The position numbers and the translations under genes are program-made. This document shows positions 25,001 to 37,257 of a DNA stretch of 64,000 nt, piece after piece. Positions within the stretch are counted from its first letter, which is position 1, and the number at the start of each line of letters is the position of its first letter. The notes under the pieces were generated by a model, which saw only the letters and a program-made list of their open reading frames with translations, did not search any database and had not been told where the DNA came from. This DNA is from Chlorokybus atmophyticus (lineage: Eukaryota > Streptophyta > Chlorokybophyceae > Chlorokybales > Chlorokybaceae), in contig RHPI01003124.1 in NCBI GenBank assembly GCA_009103225.1, positions 122,428 through 186,427 on the forward strand, written 5' to 3'.

Positions 25001-26591
25001 GTACATGAACTGAACACAGCTTTGCCAGAAGACTACGAGGTTCTGGGCTTCCCTCCCCTACCCACTCGTGCTGTGTTGGGAATGGCACCATCATCTGTGC
25101 ACAGCAGCAATGCCTTTGTCCTCAGCAACCAGCACCAGCGCGCGGCCAGGATGCTTGCAGCAGGTTAGTTTCTTGCTTACCAGGAAACAAATGCCTTTGA
25201 TTCTTGTGTAGCTGTTTCTGAAGATTCCTGCTGACCTCAGCGCTTCATTCGAGTACTGAACGACAGTTGCGCGCCACCACATTGTGTTGACTCATCCTTG
25301 TGTACTGACAGGGCTTGAGCTGGCAGATGGTGCTAGTGGTGCTCTGTATGTTGATGCCAGTCAGCGCCTCTTCAGCACCGCTCCAATCCCGAAGCAGCAG
25401 CAGCAGCAGCTGCCACCACAACAGTTGCAGGTTCAGCCCGCTGCTGTTGGTATGCTGCCTGAGGCGAATGGTGCACCAACTGGACAGCCAAAAGCAAATG
25501 GCGATGTTGATGAAGACGAAGTCATTGTCTTTCAACCTGTCAAGCCGTCCTCGCCTCTTAGCAATGCATCTCCAGCCAGTGCTGCCTCCCCTGCTAGCAT
25601 TCCGTTATCCACTAGTCAGGAAGAACGGGAGGTTCCGCAGTATGCTCTTCCCCACATGCAGGTGTGTATTTTTCATCAGCGGGTGCCATAGTCATGTAGT
25701 CCCATGCATCAAGAGTTTCTCATACATCTTGCTTTGTAGGGTTTGTTTGGTGCGATAGGGCCAACCCCCGGTACGAATGCTGTTGGCGTGATTGGTGACC
25801 GCTGGCAGCCGGCGGGCCAGACAGCCAATGGAGGTTCCAGCCTCTTCTCAAGTGGGTTTCACTTGAGTACAAAACAAGGCCTGGCATCCCCGCCGCCACA
25901 GACACCTCCTGCTCCCGGTCTGTACGATGGCTATACGTCCCCCAGGTTCAGCCCAACGCTGCCATCACAAGCAGCACCGCAGTTTGGTGACTTGCCCTCC
26001 TTGCAGCAACAGGCTAATCAAGCAGCTGGCCACATTGGAGCAGGGTTTCCTTCACAAGGGCCTCTTTTTGGTGATGTCCTTGCAGTGCAGCAGCAACTCA
26101 ATCCGCACCAGCAGCAGCAACTCATTGCTATGCAGCAGCATCTCTTGGCACGTGCATCCGGCAGTCTGCGAACGGGATCATCAACCCCAGTGCCCCAGAC
26201 TGGTCACCCCGCTGCCATGCAGGAATTCAACCAGGACTCGTCGAGCATGTTTAGAACAGGAGGTGCACGCTCTGGCTTGAAGGTTCCTCCAGGATTTGGC
26301 CCGCAGCCTGCTTTGCGCCCACAAAGAACGCAGGAAGCGCAACTGTGGCCGTCAGGACTTTCGAGCAACCAGCACAACTGGCTGGATGCGTTCTCGCATG
26401 TTCGTCCTGCGCTCGATCCCAATAGTGCCGGCAGCATGTACAATCCGTGGGCTTCGTTGAACCTAACAGCCCCAGGTCGCGAGTTTGGCTCAGCATTGCC
26501 ACCTCGTGGTGATGTTGGTTCGCTGCCGTTTGCGGGTGGCCAGGCATACCATGCCCAACCGAACAACTCATCAGGACCACCAACGGGGTGA
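22029..26591 (+). CDS. SMG7: SMG7/EST1-like nonsense-mediated decay factor, 9 exons
   Basis: EST1-family protein expected to bind phosphorylated UPF1 through a 14-3-3-like TPR domain. Exons: 22029-22091, 22560-22925, about 23442-23648, 23958-24080, 24140-24324, 24427-24611, 24684-25163, 25312-25661, 25740-26591; about 936 residues. Family motifs are 'YEALLFLDYDFAQ', 'LWKSVFYRRIEDFRARI', 'VCLGDLARYQELL', 'NPHNQLAVLATYVDDEL', 'SHGILFTRTSLGSFEEV' and 'EDEVIVFQPVKPSSPL', followed by a Gln/Pro-rich tail with 'VPPGFGP'. That PPGF element is typical of plant SMG7. The intron holding the N gap makes the start of exon 3 uncertain; a missing small exon cannot be excluded. The intron 24612-24683 uses a GC donor. 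Two adjacent introns are stop-free multiples of three. Confidence 0.88.
22989..23286. other. Assembly gap (298 N)
   Basis: A run of N lies inside an intron of the SMG7-like gene and is flanked by G runs on both sides. The true length is unknown. Confidence 0.98.
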
Positions 26592-27990
26592 TGGCTTCAG
26601 GTATGCTTTTCTCCTCCCTTTTGCCGTAGGCAAGCAGTGTGCATTGATAATACTTGCCCTGTACTCAACCTATTCTTGCCCGTGCAGGATATGCAAGCTT
26701 GCACCACATGTGTGTCGCGCTGTGACATGGCACAGTCCGCCCTGCCCCGGTTGAATCGTATCGGGGACAGAAACGAGTGACATCAACAGTGCTGAACGGA
26801 TAACATTCTACGGTGAGCGCCACTCGTATCTGCCCTCATCAATTGGGCAGTTTTGAGCTTCCCCCAGCTTGTGAGACAAGACGATATATGGCGACAGCTG
26901 GCATACTGGAGTTCATCACACAAGACTGTCACGCACAGTCCTTTTGAAAGTTCAGGGGTTGAGACGGTCAGACACCACTGAGCTTTGGCAATTTGGTCTG
27001 GCGTCTGCGTGGTAGCTAGTTGGTACCCTTGCATTAATCAGCTCGAAGCCCGACAGGCTGGGCCAGTGTGGGGCCTTATCAGGCTGCCCCCCTGCCACGT
27101 ACAGCAAGCATTTGCATGCACGCGCTCGGCGTGTGCCTTAGTGTAGGTTTCTTCATCCGCAGTGTGTTCTTGTAGGGACGCATTGCTAATGGATTGTCTT
27201 TGCTTGTGAACATTCATGCTTTGCACGAGATGGCCTGTTTTTTATTGAGCTACCAAAAGCGGATGCGAGGTGCCTCTTATACTTATAGAGAGTTGTGCAG
27301 AAGATGGCTCGAGCAGTGCATGGTATGTTGCCTGGTGAAGGGCAAGGACATGTTTTGTACAAATTACCAGCCAGGACACCGACCGCTGCACGTCCAACAT
27401 ATGGAACTGCAACAGTTGACTAATGTAGCACGGCCTCAGAAGCATGGGTCGTTGGGAATGTGCAGTTTTGTAGTTGTTTGCACAGCCCTATTACTTATAT
27501 ATATGCAGTAGTTGTGAGTGTCACAAGGTACAACTTTATTGCGCCGCTATGTGTAAATGGTTACTTGCTAGCAAAGACAGGGGGGCAGGCAAGATACTGG
27601 GACGGGCAGAAACTTTCTTCAACACCTGCTCTACGGAATTACACTACGTGAACGCATGTGCATGCAGTGGTAGGCAAAGGCAGAGTGGTACGAGGGAATG
27701 AAACGGGACCTCCTGCAGGCGGAGGGGCGAGTGATTGTGGCAGCCAGAGTTCCCAGTGGCAGCTCGTGTGGCTTGAGTGGTGGCCTGATTGCTTTGCCTC
27801 ATTGCCTCCGAGTGTCTATCGTCTGTTGCTAGTCAGCAGCTTTTCTCTCCTCCAAGTCTTGTGCGAGTGCTGACAATTGATGCAACCTCTGATGACAATA
27901 CTGTTTAAGCTATTCCAATTACGCGTGGCGTACTTTTGATTGCCGTCAGGCCAGAACTGTGCGAAGGAGTGCTAAATGCACCTGTACTGT
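26592..27990. other. Intergenic region between convergent genes
   Basis: No credible exon was seen on either strand. It should hold the 3' untranslated regions of the SMG7-like gene (+) and DPM3 (-). Confidence 0.55.
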
Positions 27991-28718
27991 TCAGGAGTTT
28001 CCAACAACAATGCCAAGTTTTGCGAGCTCAGTTCGGGCCTCAACTATGTCCTGCGCAGCAACGCCCGGATCAAAACAACCAACAAGCCATGCCGTTTTTT
28101 CTATGCGGAACATTCATCAAGGTTACTATTGTTGCATTGTGTTACCTTTTGTAGAAGAGCCACTTCGCGGTCGCATGTCGGAAACACCGCCACTTCGTAG
28201 CCGATGTATGCGAGGGAGTAACAGCCAAAAGCGACCAGAGCCCACAGCGGCAACTGCAGCAAATCAAGCAGAGTGAGAACACACAGGATGCTCCGTGACT
28301 GTGCTGTTCCATTCCAAATCCAGTACACGTATGTACGGAGCGTTTTACCGAGGCAAGATGCCATACTGTTGTGTGCTGAGTGCTGCAAAGACGACGTTCT
28401 GGCTCAGTAGCTCAGTGAGATTCACGTGCAACAGTATGACACCCTTTATCTGACACATGCAGAGCAATCACCGCTGTATATGACACCACAAGTTGTGCTT
28501 ACAGTTGTGCGCAACATATTCAGCCAAGAGCACATGCAATGCAACCATGCTGCAAGTGCTAATCATGAGTCAAGTTATGTAAGTCATTGAGTGACTGTGT
28601 GTCTCACCACTTCTATGACGGCCCTGGTGCTTGGCTCCAGCTCAGATATCGAGAGCAGCTTGAGCCACAGACCCCCGAGCAAGATGGCGCCGCCCAGCCA
28701 CCACACCACCCTCCGCAT
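27991..28718 (-). CDS. DPM3: Dolichol-phosphate mannose synthase subunit 3 (92 aa, 3 exons)
   Basis: Small ER membrane subunit that tethers and stabilises the catalytic DPM1, which makes dolichol-phosphate mannose for N-glycans, GPI anchors and mannosylation. Exons on the minus strand: 28718-28608, 28253-28146 and 28050-27991, all joined in phase. Two hydrophobic segments are visible ('VVWWLGGAILLGGLWLKLL' and 'PLWALVAFGCYSLAYIGY'), followed by 'FPTCDREVALLQKDI' and a charged tail 'VEARTELAKLG'. The FPTC..E...LQ.DI motif and the 92-residue length are those of DPM3. The start codon is the only ATG before the first membrane segment. It is head to head with the SARNP gene, 499 bp between start codons. 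Confidence 0.93.
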
Positions 28719-29217
28719 CGGTACGTAAAGTGTAAGAGCAGGCGTCACATTACATCACGCCTTTGACGGCCACACCCTCGCCGACACCGACACCAACACC
28801 GCTGCCGCCTGCTGATCACACTGAAAGCAATGATCAGTGAACAGGCCGTAGCGTTGCTGCTGCTCACATTGATGATCCGGTAGCGAGATCACTGCACAAG
28901 TCAATCAGCTTGTCAACTTGACTGATCCCATTCGGCTGCCCAGATTTTGGCGGTTAGGTTTGGCGGAGGTGACGGCGGGGGCTGTGGCGGCGGCGGTGGT
29001 GGCGGTGGTGGGCGACAAGGTGCAGGACATCATTGGGGTCGTGGTGTTATTTAGCGTCGACTCGGAGTGGGAGCAGCTGAAAGCTTAGTCTAGGTTTTGG
29101 CGCCATCAGGGGTTAGGGTTTGTGCGCAGCCTGGGAGCAGGAGCTGGGAGGTGGAGGCTCGCGTCGGTGTAGTTGTAGTTCGGTTGGCAAGTCACTCTCT
29201 TCTGCCGTTATTTTACA
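28719..29217. promoter_or_regulatory. Bidirectional promoter region, DPM3 / SARNP
   Basis: These 499 bp separate two divergent start codons and contain no other exon, so they must hold both promoters and 5' leaders. A run of GGC/GGT triplets lies at 28985-29015. No core promoter motif could be singled out. Confidence 0.5.
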
Positions 29218-30595
29218 ATGACGGACTACAAGAAGCTCAAAGTGCCAGAGCTGAAGGAGCTGCTCAGCGCTCGGGGTTTGGAGACAACAGGTCTCAAGGC
29301 GCAGCTGGTGGAGCGTCTGGAGCAGGCAGACGCTGCTGCTCCTGCTGTTTCAGAGACGCAGGCTGCGCAGTCTCAGCCTGTCTCGGCTGACTCTGCGCCG
29401 GCTGCTGCTGCTGCTGCCGCTGCCACTCCGGCTGAGTCTGCGGAGCAACACCCGCCGCCGCAGCAGCAACCGTCCGCTGCGGCGCAATCAGCTGCAAAGG
29501 ATGATGAGCCAGCACCTGCTGCCGCTGTTGTAGATGGCATTGGTGCTGCCGACAAGGATCAGGAGGTAGCCGACCCAGCGCCAGAAGCGCCACCAAAGGC
29601 TGATGGGGTTAGCGATCAAGATAGGAAGCTGCAGCGGGCGCAGCGGTTTGGGTTGCCTGTGGTGAACACGGAGGTTGATAAGAAAGCTGCACGTGCACAA
29701 AGGTGAGGGTTGCGTCAAGCGTTCATTGTCACCAAGCCTTGCGTGGCCTGTTCGTTGGTCGTGATGCCAGTGCGGCTTATGCTGCCTAGGTTTAAACTGC
29801 TGTACAGTAATTTCACAGTCGAGATTTGGAGTACACAATCCCCGGCGCATGTGACGCGTACATGCTCTAGTGGTAACATGCATTTCAATGGTGCAGGTTT
29901 GCCTCCACAACCGCCTCAGTCGACAACGGTTCAGCAGCAAAGACCACCCCGCCATCTGATGAGGAAGCCAAGAAAGCTGCTCGTACAGCAAGGTTTGGCA
30001 CAGCTGCAGTCGAGGAATTATTGAAACGACCGGCCGACGCAGCTAACAATGGAGAGGCCAAGAAGCCAAAGCTAAACAATGGAACAGGGGCGAAAGCTGC
30101 CATGTCAGAAGCAGAGAAGGAGAAGCTGAAGGCCCGGGCTGAGAGGTACATATCCCTGATGCATGTGGTGTGCATTCTGCAGCATGGCGCTTGTTTCTGC
30201 CACTGATGGTCTTGGTTGCGTAAGTGCACATGCAACAGCTTTGCAACGCTGGCAGGTTTAATCTTCCTTTGAGTGAGAAGACTGGAGAAGCTCCACAAGC
30301 GGCGACTGCTGATGCGCAAGTTAAGCGAGAGGCCCGCACAGCACGGTTCAACACATCATCGACAACATCAACTGCAACTGCAACTGCAACGACTACATCC
30401 CAGAAGTTGAGTCCTGAAGATGAAGAGAAGCGCAAGAAGAGACTTGAAAGGTCTGCCAGATTGCCTTACCTGTGTTAAGCACAAAATGCTAACAACATTT
30501 TCCTCACATTGTTTTGCTTCAGATTTGCACAACCTGCCCAAGACAAGAGCAAACCTGAGGAGGAGGCGACGCAGCCAGCTGCTGTGGCCTCCTGA
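29218..30595 (+). CDS. MOS11: SAP-domain mRNA export factor, SARNP/CIP29/MOS11/Tho1 type, 4 exons
   Basis: Nuclear protein of the TREX mRNA-export pathway; family members bind nucleic acid and the helicase UAP56. Exons: 29218-29702, 29897-30145, 30256-30450, 30523-30595; 333 residues. Residues 4-37 form the SAP domain ('LKVPELKELLSARGLE', 'GLKAQLVERLEQ'). An Ala/Pro/Gln-rich linker follows. The C-terminal half repeats the Tho1/MOS11 motif of a charged helix ending in R-x-x-RF: 'LQRAQRFGLP', 'KAARAQRF', 'KKAARTARFG', 'KARAERFNLP', 'REARTARFN' and 'KKRLERFAQ'. All three introns split an Arg codon directly before the Phe of such a motif, so the exons look like repeat modules. It is longer than human SARNP (210 residues) because of the linker and the extra repeats. 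Confidence 0.93.
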
Positions 30596-33235
30596 GAGCG
30601 ATCACCCCCCAAGCATGCAAGTGATTTTGTTTGTGCGGTCTATGTTGCCTTATGAGGGGTTGTCAATGGGGCGGTCAACGCGGAGAGGTTGCAGTTGTCG
30701 CCAAAGGGCTCAGGCACCATTCACTGGTTTTCTCTGTCTGTCTGTCTGTCTGTCATATCGTCTCATGCATCTGCACCAGTTGTGGCAAGTGCTGTACCAT
30801 GCTTCAGTTTTCTGGGTTCAAGTTGTTTTGGCGCCTGTGGCTCCCTCAGGTAAGGTGAGCGTCCTCAGTTTTGTTGCATTGCATTGTTTTGTCCACGTGT
30901 CCAGTATGTCCAGCAGTAAGGCTGTTCAATGTCCCTGTGCCTGGGCCCTTTGCGCGTACAAGCGTGACCTCTTTGCGATTGCCCCTGAGAGTTCTCCTCG
31001 AGATAGCCAGTAGTGTGGTCTAGTTCATTGTTAATGAGAGGGGTGTTGGCCAAGTTGGAGGCACAGCTTGTGACTGCTCCGCTGGTTGTTTCCATGTGCA
31101 TGAAGTGAAGACATGCCACTGCTATCAGCGTTCGCCTTGCATACATGGCACAGTACTGCAGTGCTTGCTTTATACACATGCGTTGCAAGCAATATGGTGG
31201 GGTCGTCACGCCAGCAGATTGCTGGTTTATGCTGATTGCAACACAGCTGGCCTATGTGCACATATTGCACATGCCATTCGCTTTGGATGCAAAATGTTTA
31301 GGTCTAGGTTGCATGCGCCATGGTGCTCTGCACACATGTAGTATGCAATGAGTGTTGCATGTGTACATCAAATCTGCAGGTTGGTGTTGCTGTTTATGAT
31401 AGGCCTAATAATGTGCTATGGCCTGGCATGAAAAAATGCAAATCCAATGCCTTGATATTGCGCAGGGCTTCACAACTGAGAATCGGAAAGGTAGCACAGT
31501 ACCAAGTATTAGTTGCGGAGATTACGGTTAGTGATAACGAAGACAGCATAGATTGTCACCTGCATCGTGCTCGATTGCCTTTCATGCTTGTCATGTCCTC
31601 CGCTGCAGGTGAAGCTCGCTGCTCCTTTGTCTGCCCTACCTACGCTCTTGCACTTGCATTCACGTAGATTAGCCTAGAGAAAGCCCCTGTAGCTTAAAGG
31701 TGGTGGTGTGGGAATAGAGCGTTGTGCTAGGTGCTGTGTGAGCTTGGCATAGGTGTTGCATGATGTTTTCCTATACCCTATGCATGCGAGGATGGCAATG
31801 GCACCATCGCATTGCATACTTTCAATGTTATAGACATTATTGCGATTTGAATATGCGATGCGATGCAGTAGGCAGGTTGTGCTAAACATGCGGTCTTAAG
31901 AAAGCAACGCAGGTGGATGTATGAGCGGCAGGGCATGGTGTACGATGGAACGTACAAATTCCACCTTGTTAGTAGCAGACTCAAACACAACCATGTCAAA
32001 CATGTGAGTGAGGTAAGTGAATGAGAGGTAAGCAGTTGGGGGAGCAGTCCAACCCGCATGCACAATCAGTGACATTTCACTTGCTTATATTGCTGTGTTT
32101 GCCTATGCCTGCTGCTGTAACATGTTGTTGTGTTGGCATATGCTGCCTGTAGCTACTGTGCTAGTGCGTGTGTTTGAGTGCATGCTATGCACCAGCGTAA
32201 TTATGCCTGTTGGGTGACGACACGTTGCCATTAGAACAGATGGCTCAGCATGATGGTTATTATTACCTGCAGTCATTACTTGACCAACGGTGAGATGAGA
32301 TCCTATACAGGCAGATGTAAAAACCAGCAGGCAATGGCGGCGCCATAACTTTGTAGACAATTGAGGGATGTGGATGGGGGCTAAGTCAGGGCGTCCAGCT
32401 TGTCCGTCCTATCTGTCGAGTCGTGCTTGGTGCTGGTGGCTGCGCCAGGGCCTAACCTCTCCTTTCTTGCTTTCTCCACACGCTCCGCATGTTGATACCC
32501 GTGCTGCCTTACCTGCTGTCGAACCATGCTTCTACTGCATCGGTTTGAGGGACTTTATAATCTATAAACCCTATATAATCTTAGTTGTGGTGGTGTAGTG
32601 TAGTAGCAGGTGTAACTCTTTCTTGGCCCCCACTTAATCATGTGCTTTCTTGTGCACAATTACTATAAGATACTTGCCAATTTGCTACATGCAACTCTTG
32701 TGTGTTATATTAGGTATAACGGTTGCCAAGCTCTTTAGAATGGGGCGCGCAATTTCTTGCTGAAAATAGCATTAGACCATATGCGTGCCAGAAATGTCAA
32801 TCTACTCATGATGTTGAACCGTAGACCATGTACAGTCATTCATTAATTGATCCAATCGTAGTGAACGTAATATCATATAAAATGGTAAGCCTCACGCGCA
32901 AAAGATGATAATAGTGCATGTTATGTATGTATCGTCATGTACATTGGACAATAAATTGCATCCCTTGAACATTGATGATATGATGACGATGACATGACAA
33001 TGATATTGGTAGGCACCATCAAGTGTGTAGTCAACTACGGACGAGGGCATCAGCAGTCAAGTTGTACAGTTTTAGTGCTGTGATCAGGTCATCTCCGGCT
33101 TTCATACAACTTGGAGGGTTTTGCAAAGCTTTAGCTTTGTATCCACGTAAGCTGCCAGCAGCACACAAGCCAGCGTGCCGATTGGCGCCTACACTGTGGC
33201 ACGTTCACGTCAGCACCGTAGCGCGGGCGTCCCAC
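30596..33235. other. Gene-poor region with a retroelement fragment
   Basis: No host gene was recognised. A reverse-transcriptase element remnant lies at about 31890-32650. The remainder (30600-31880 and 32650-33230) shows no supported exon and becomes AT-rich after 32650. Confidence 0.5.
31890..32650 (+). mobile_element. 3' fragment of the reverse-transcriptase element
   Basis: Around 31905-32020 the plus strand can be read as 'RWMYERQGMVYDG' followed by 'YKFHLV'. This matches 'RWMRRQQGMVYDE' and 'YKYWFHLV' in the element at 44640-46450. Downstream, short blocks also match in the same order: 'gcgccataac' (32339/46260), 'ggcccccactt/gacccccacgg' (32621/46434) and 'caactcttgtgtgttat/aaaactcttgtgtattat' near the end. 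Only the 3' end is present. No open frame remains. Confidence 0.6.
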
Positions 33236-35624
33236 ATGGCGGCAACGGCGGTGGCGGCCGCCGTCCCTGGTTGCCGCGTTGCAGCATGCCTCTCACCCTT
33301 ACCGAAGTCGCCGCCTAGCAAACAGCTCCAACGCCCAGACGTACACAATGCTGAAGCAGTGAGGTGGCGGGCGCCTCCGCCATCGCTGCGTCCTTCCCCG
33401 CCGCATAAGGGTAAGAGGCGAAGCAGCACGCCTTGTCAGGCTTCTACGTCAGCCCCTTCTGCCCCTACTCCTTTGCCTTCTTCTTCTTCTCAAGTAACAG
33501 TAGATACCCAAGGCGACTCCAGCATTGCAGAAGCCAAGCGCCCGTTGCAAGACTTGTAAGCATGCAAGCAACAGCGGCGCATTGCATTTGGTGAAACTGT
33601 AATGGCTCGATAATAAATTTTACCTATGAGGCATGGCTGTTTCGTTGATGTTATTGTTGAGTGTGTGCATGTCTTGTTGTAAAGGTATTGGGAATGGAGG
33701 GGCCATCGCATAAGATACCAGCAGCTTGGCGAAGACGGAGATGGTCCTGCCATTGTGTGCATTCACGGCTTTGGAGGCAACTGGTGAGAACATGCATGCA
33801 TGCAGCCATGGTTTTCCTTACATGTCCTGCTGTACACAGTCACTAGCAAAGCCGCACTTTACTTAAGGTTTCATATAAAGGCCATTGTGCTTAATTGACT
33901 AATATCGTTCTTAGGTTGTGCAACACGCAAGTACGCACAGCATTCTTCTCTTGCCTCTCTTGTGCTGCAACCAGTGTTTGTGTCATCCAGTACCTTATGC
34001 ATATGTTATTGGATTGGTTGTCGTGTTTGTACAAGTCATCATCATTGGCTTCCGCAGCTCGCATTGGCGAAAGAATCTGCCAGAGTTTGCGACAATTGGG
34101 CGGGCATATGCAATTGACTTGCTGGGTTACGGCTACTCGGACAAGCCGAGCCCGAGGGGTGCTGCCGGTGAGCAGGTGGTCCCAAACGGACTATACAACT
34201 TCCACACATGGTCCGCGCAGGTCCTTGATTTCTGCCGCGAGGTGGCGGGCGGACCCGCCTTCCTCATCTGTAACTCCGTTGGAGGTAACACCGTGACTCA
34301 CACGCATGCACGCGCGCGCTTTGTGAGCCTGCACGCACACATAGAAGTTCTATTGTCCACTTACTAGTAACTGTCTGCCTCACACGCACGTACGTGCGCG
34401 CTCTGTGTGCAACCGCGTACACAGCGCAGAGTTGCTGCTGTTTGTTCACTTGTCAGGTCTGAAAATTACGCAGAGAGGTGCGGGTCAGTAGTCAGTGCTT
34501 TGTACATTCTCTCTAACATCCTTTTTGCGTTGTCAGGTATAGTGGGGCTGCTTGCAGCGGTGGACGAGCCGGAGATGGTGAAGGGGGTTTTCCTACTCAA
34601 CATCTCCTTAAGGATGCTTCACCTTCAGAAGCAGTCGTGGTATACGAAGCCGTTTGTCAAGGCACTGCAGCGCGTTTTGAGGTAACAAACGTGTACATGC
34701 TCGTGCTACATGGATGTGGATGTGTGTGCTATCCGTAAATGTAGGTGCTCCCGCTTGTGCACTCGAGTTGTTATGTGTGCCAACTGTTGTCCTTGTATTT
34801 TGCAGAGAGACCAGTGTTGGGGAGATGTTCTTCAAGCAGGTAGCGACACCACGAACAGTGGAGAAGATTCTCAAACAGGTATTAAAGCAGTCCTTATTAT
34901 GAACAGACCTGTTGCAACATCACAATGAGTAGTGTTACATTCTTGGTTTTCAAGAGCCTGCTAGCAATGCTTGCATGCAACGCCCAGCAAGTTCAATAAA
35001 GTGAATGTGCAACCACATGCACGCACATAATAACATCTTTACAGCGACAATTGCTTGTCTGATTAGTCTTGTATGCATCTGGTGACAGGCGTACGCAGAC
35101 CCGAGCACAGTCACACCAGAGCTGGTGTCCCTGATCCTGGAGCCCGGCCTACTGCCCGGTGCCGTTGATGTGTTCCTCGACTTTGTTTCCTACTCAGGAG
35201 GGCCCTTGCCGGAGGAGCTCCTTGCCGCGGTCAAAGTACGCTTGTGTGTTGAGGTTGTGTCGACAACGTTGACATATCACTTTCATCATGCGTGTAAACA
35301 TATTCATAGCCTGTCATTGCTGCAGAGGCCAGTGTTTATTGGATGGGGTGAAAAAGATCCATGGGAGCCGCTCGCTTTGGGCAAGAATTTCCAGCAGTAC
35401 AAATGTGTGGAGGAGTTTGTTGTCTTGCCCAAATTGGGACACTGCCCCATGGTGAGATACTTGTGTCCGTTGTTCCTGGCAGCTCCTGATGTGAGGTATC
35501 TGTCCCCTTGGGTTTGACTGTGGGTTGGCGCTTACCCTCACAGGACGAGGGACCGGAGGTGGTCAACCCATTGGTGAAGAGGTTTGTCCTCAAGCATTCT
35601 GGCCTGGACGTCGTGGAGTCATAG
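33236..35624 (+). CDS. Plastid-type alpha/beta hydrolase, 8 exons
   Basis: Alpha/beta-hydrolase of 405 residues resembling a conserved plant family (Arabidopsis At5g19850 group, from memory). Exons: 33236-33555, 33685-33783, 34058-34284, 34537-34681, 34806-34878, 35089-35235, 35326-35451, 35544-35624. The first ~100 residues are rich in Ala, Ser, Pro and Arg, like a chloroplast transit peptide. Core motifs are 'PAIVCIHGFGGN' (oxyanion strand), 'AYAIDLLGYGYSDKPSP', 'AFLICNSVGG' (nucleophile Ser, in a CNSVGG rather than GxSxG setting), 'GWGEKDPWEP' (acid Asp) and 'LGHCPMDE' (His). The triad is therefore complete. The substrate is unknown; related plant enzymes include chlorophyll-breakdown hydrolases, but this is not evidence of that role. 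An in-frame extension upstream of 33236 lacks an ATG. Confidence 0.92.
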
Positions 35625-37257
35625 CGTTGGTAGGACAGGCATATCTGCATAGCGAATTGCAGGCTGCAGTCGGCGCTCACAGGCATCACCTTACGTCTTA
35701 AGGAACTGCGTTGCATCTCCTTATGTTCACAACTTTCCAAGGTGTTTTCAAGTCAATGCAAACTCTAATCCATAAGTGATTGCTGGTGTTGCAATGTATA
35801 CAAAAGATGCGGGAGGCAATTAGTCCATATGCTGAGTGCAAGCATTGATTTAGTATGGTGCTATTCTTTGAGGTCCAATCAGGGCATCCTCATTCTCCAA
35901 GTGCATAACCATATATTGTGGCTCGCGAGATGTTGCCTTGCTGACGTTTTCATCAGCTTGCCTCTGCATGCTGCTGCTTGAGGTTCTAGTCTAGGGTTGG
36001 GTTGAATGTGCAAGGTGACAGGTCATAAGCTTTGCCTTGGGCCCCACTTGATTGGTTGTTGTGCCTTGTTATGCTTGCTTGCATGTGTTGTTTTGCACGT
36101 CGATTCTTAAGCATGCCTCGCGCGGCTTTAATGTACGTTATGTATGCTACATATACATCTGAACGGCCCTAAGGGCAGGTATTGTGACAATGAGATTGCT
36201 TGGGGGTCATGCATGTTATATTGGAGCTGAGGTAGTAGCACATAGCCTGGCGGTGATAAAGATGGTGTTGATGGTTGCATGCTATAATTGTGTACAATGA
36301 TGGTGAATTGCATGAATAGGGTATATAAGTCATGTTGTATGCATGCAATTTGTGCACATACAAGCTCGCACGTACAAGCTTACAAGCCAACCTGAGTGAA
36401 GTAAGCAAGCAAACAGGCTGTCACAATTGCATGTCATGTGCGAGCATGAGACAATGAACCGCACATGCATGCAATGCCATGCTAGCATGCTAAGCTGCCT
36501 ACTCGGTACACATGATTGTCAATTCACCGCATATGTGTTACTGTTACTATTGCTTTGTGATGTTCATCTGATACATCATCTCGTTTGTGCTCGCAATGCT
36601 GATTATGCACTCATGTTTTAATGATTTGGAATAACACCCACAACTATCATCCATGCGGTATGTCAAGCATTGGTTGCTTTGTGTTAATATCACATGTTGA
36701 AAACTAATTTCACACATGCAAAAATATGCAATACACTCGCTGAAGCTACTTGTATAGTGTCATGGCTGCTAATGCTGCTGCTGTAGATGTTAATAATGAT
36801 ATTAGCATAACAGAATAAATGGTATTATTACTGGATGCTATTGTGTACATCCAATTGCCACAAACACTTACGTTGCTCAAGCTCTACATTGGTAAAAACG
36901 TTATCCTTGATTGCCCACCTCAATCGCCAATCTAGAGTGCACCAGCTTTGACTTCATGGACGTCAATTTGAGGTACTTCGTCAGTTGAGATACTGGTTGC
37001 GTCGATCACGAACGGAAAAAAAGCGCGGGAAAATCTGCAGATTCAATTGCTTCGAAAGCAAGCATGAACCTGCGGCGGCCGCCGCTGCGTGTATGTGTCT
37101 GTGCGTGTGGGTGACCTCTCGGCTGCCTGTTGCTTGGAGAAGCGCTGCAGCTTCCCGGTCTACACAACTTTGTGGAGGGCTGGGCTGGGTACCTTCAGCT
37201 CTTGGGGTGAGGAGCAGGTGCTGGTTGCCAGCTGGCAAGCAGCACAAGCTTGCCGGC
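35625..37257. other. Intergenic region, AT-rich, possible element tail
   Basis: No gene was recognised. Sequence around 36030-36100 ('gccttgggccccacttgatt' and following) weakly resembles the 3' ends of the reverse-transcriptase elements at 32620 and 46430. The rest is low-complexity and AT-rich with many 'tgcatg' motifs. Confidence 0.4.

Noticed and set aside
33023-33235. In-frame N-terminal extension of the alpha/beta hydrolase
   Set aside because: It has no ATG; the first ATG at 33236 already gives a plausible transit peptide.
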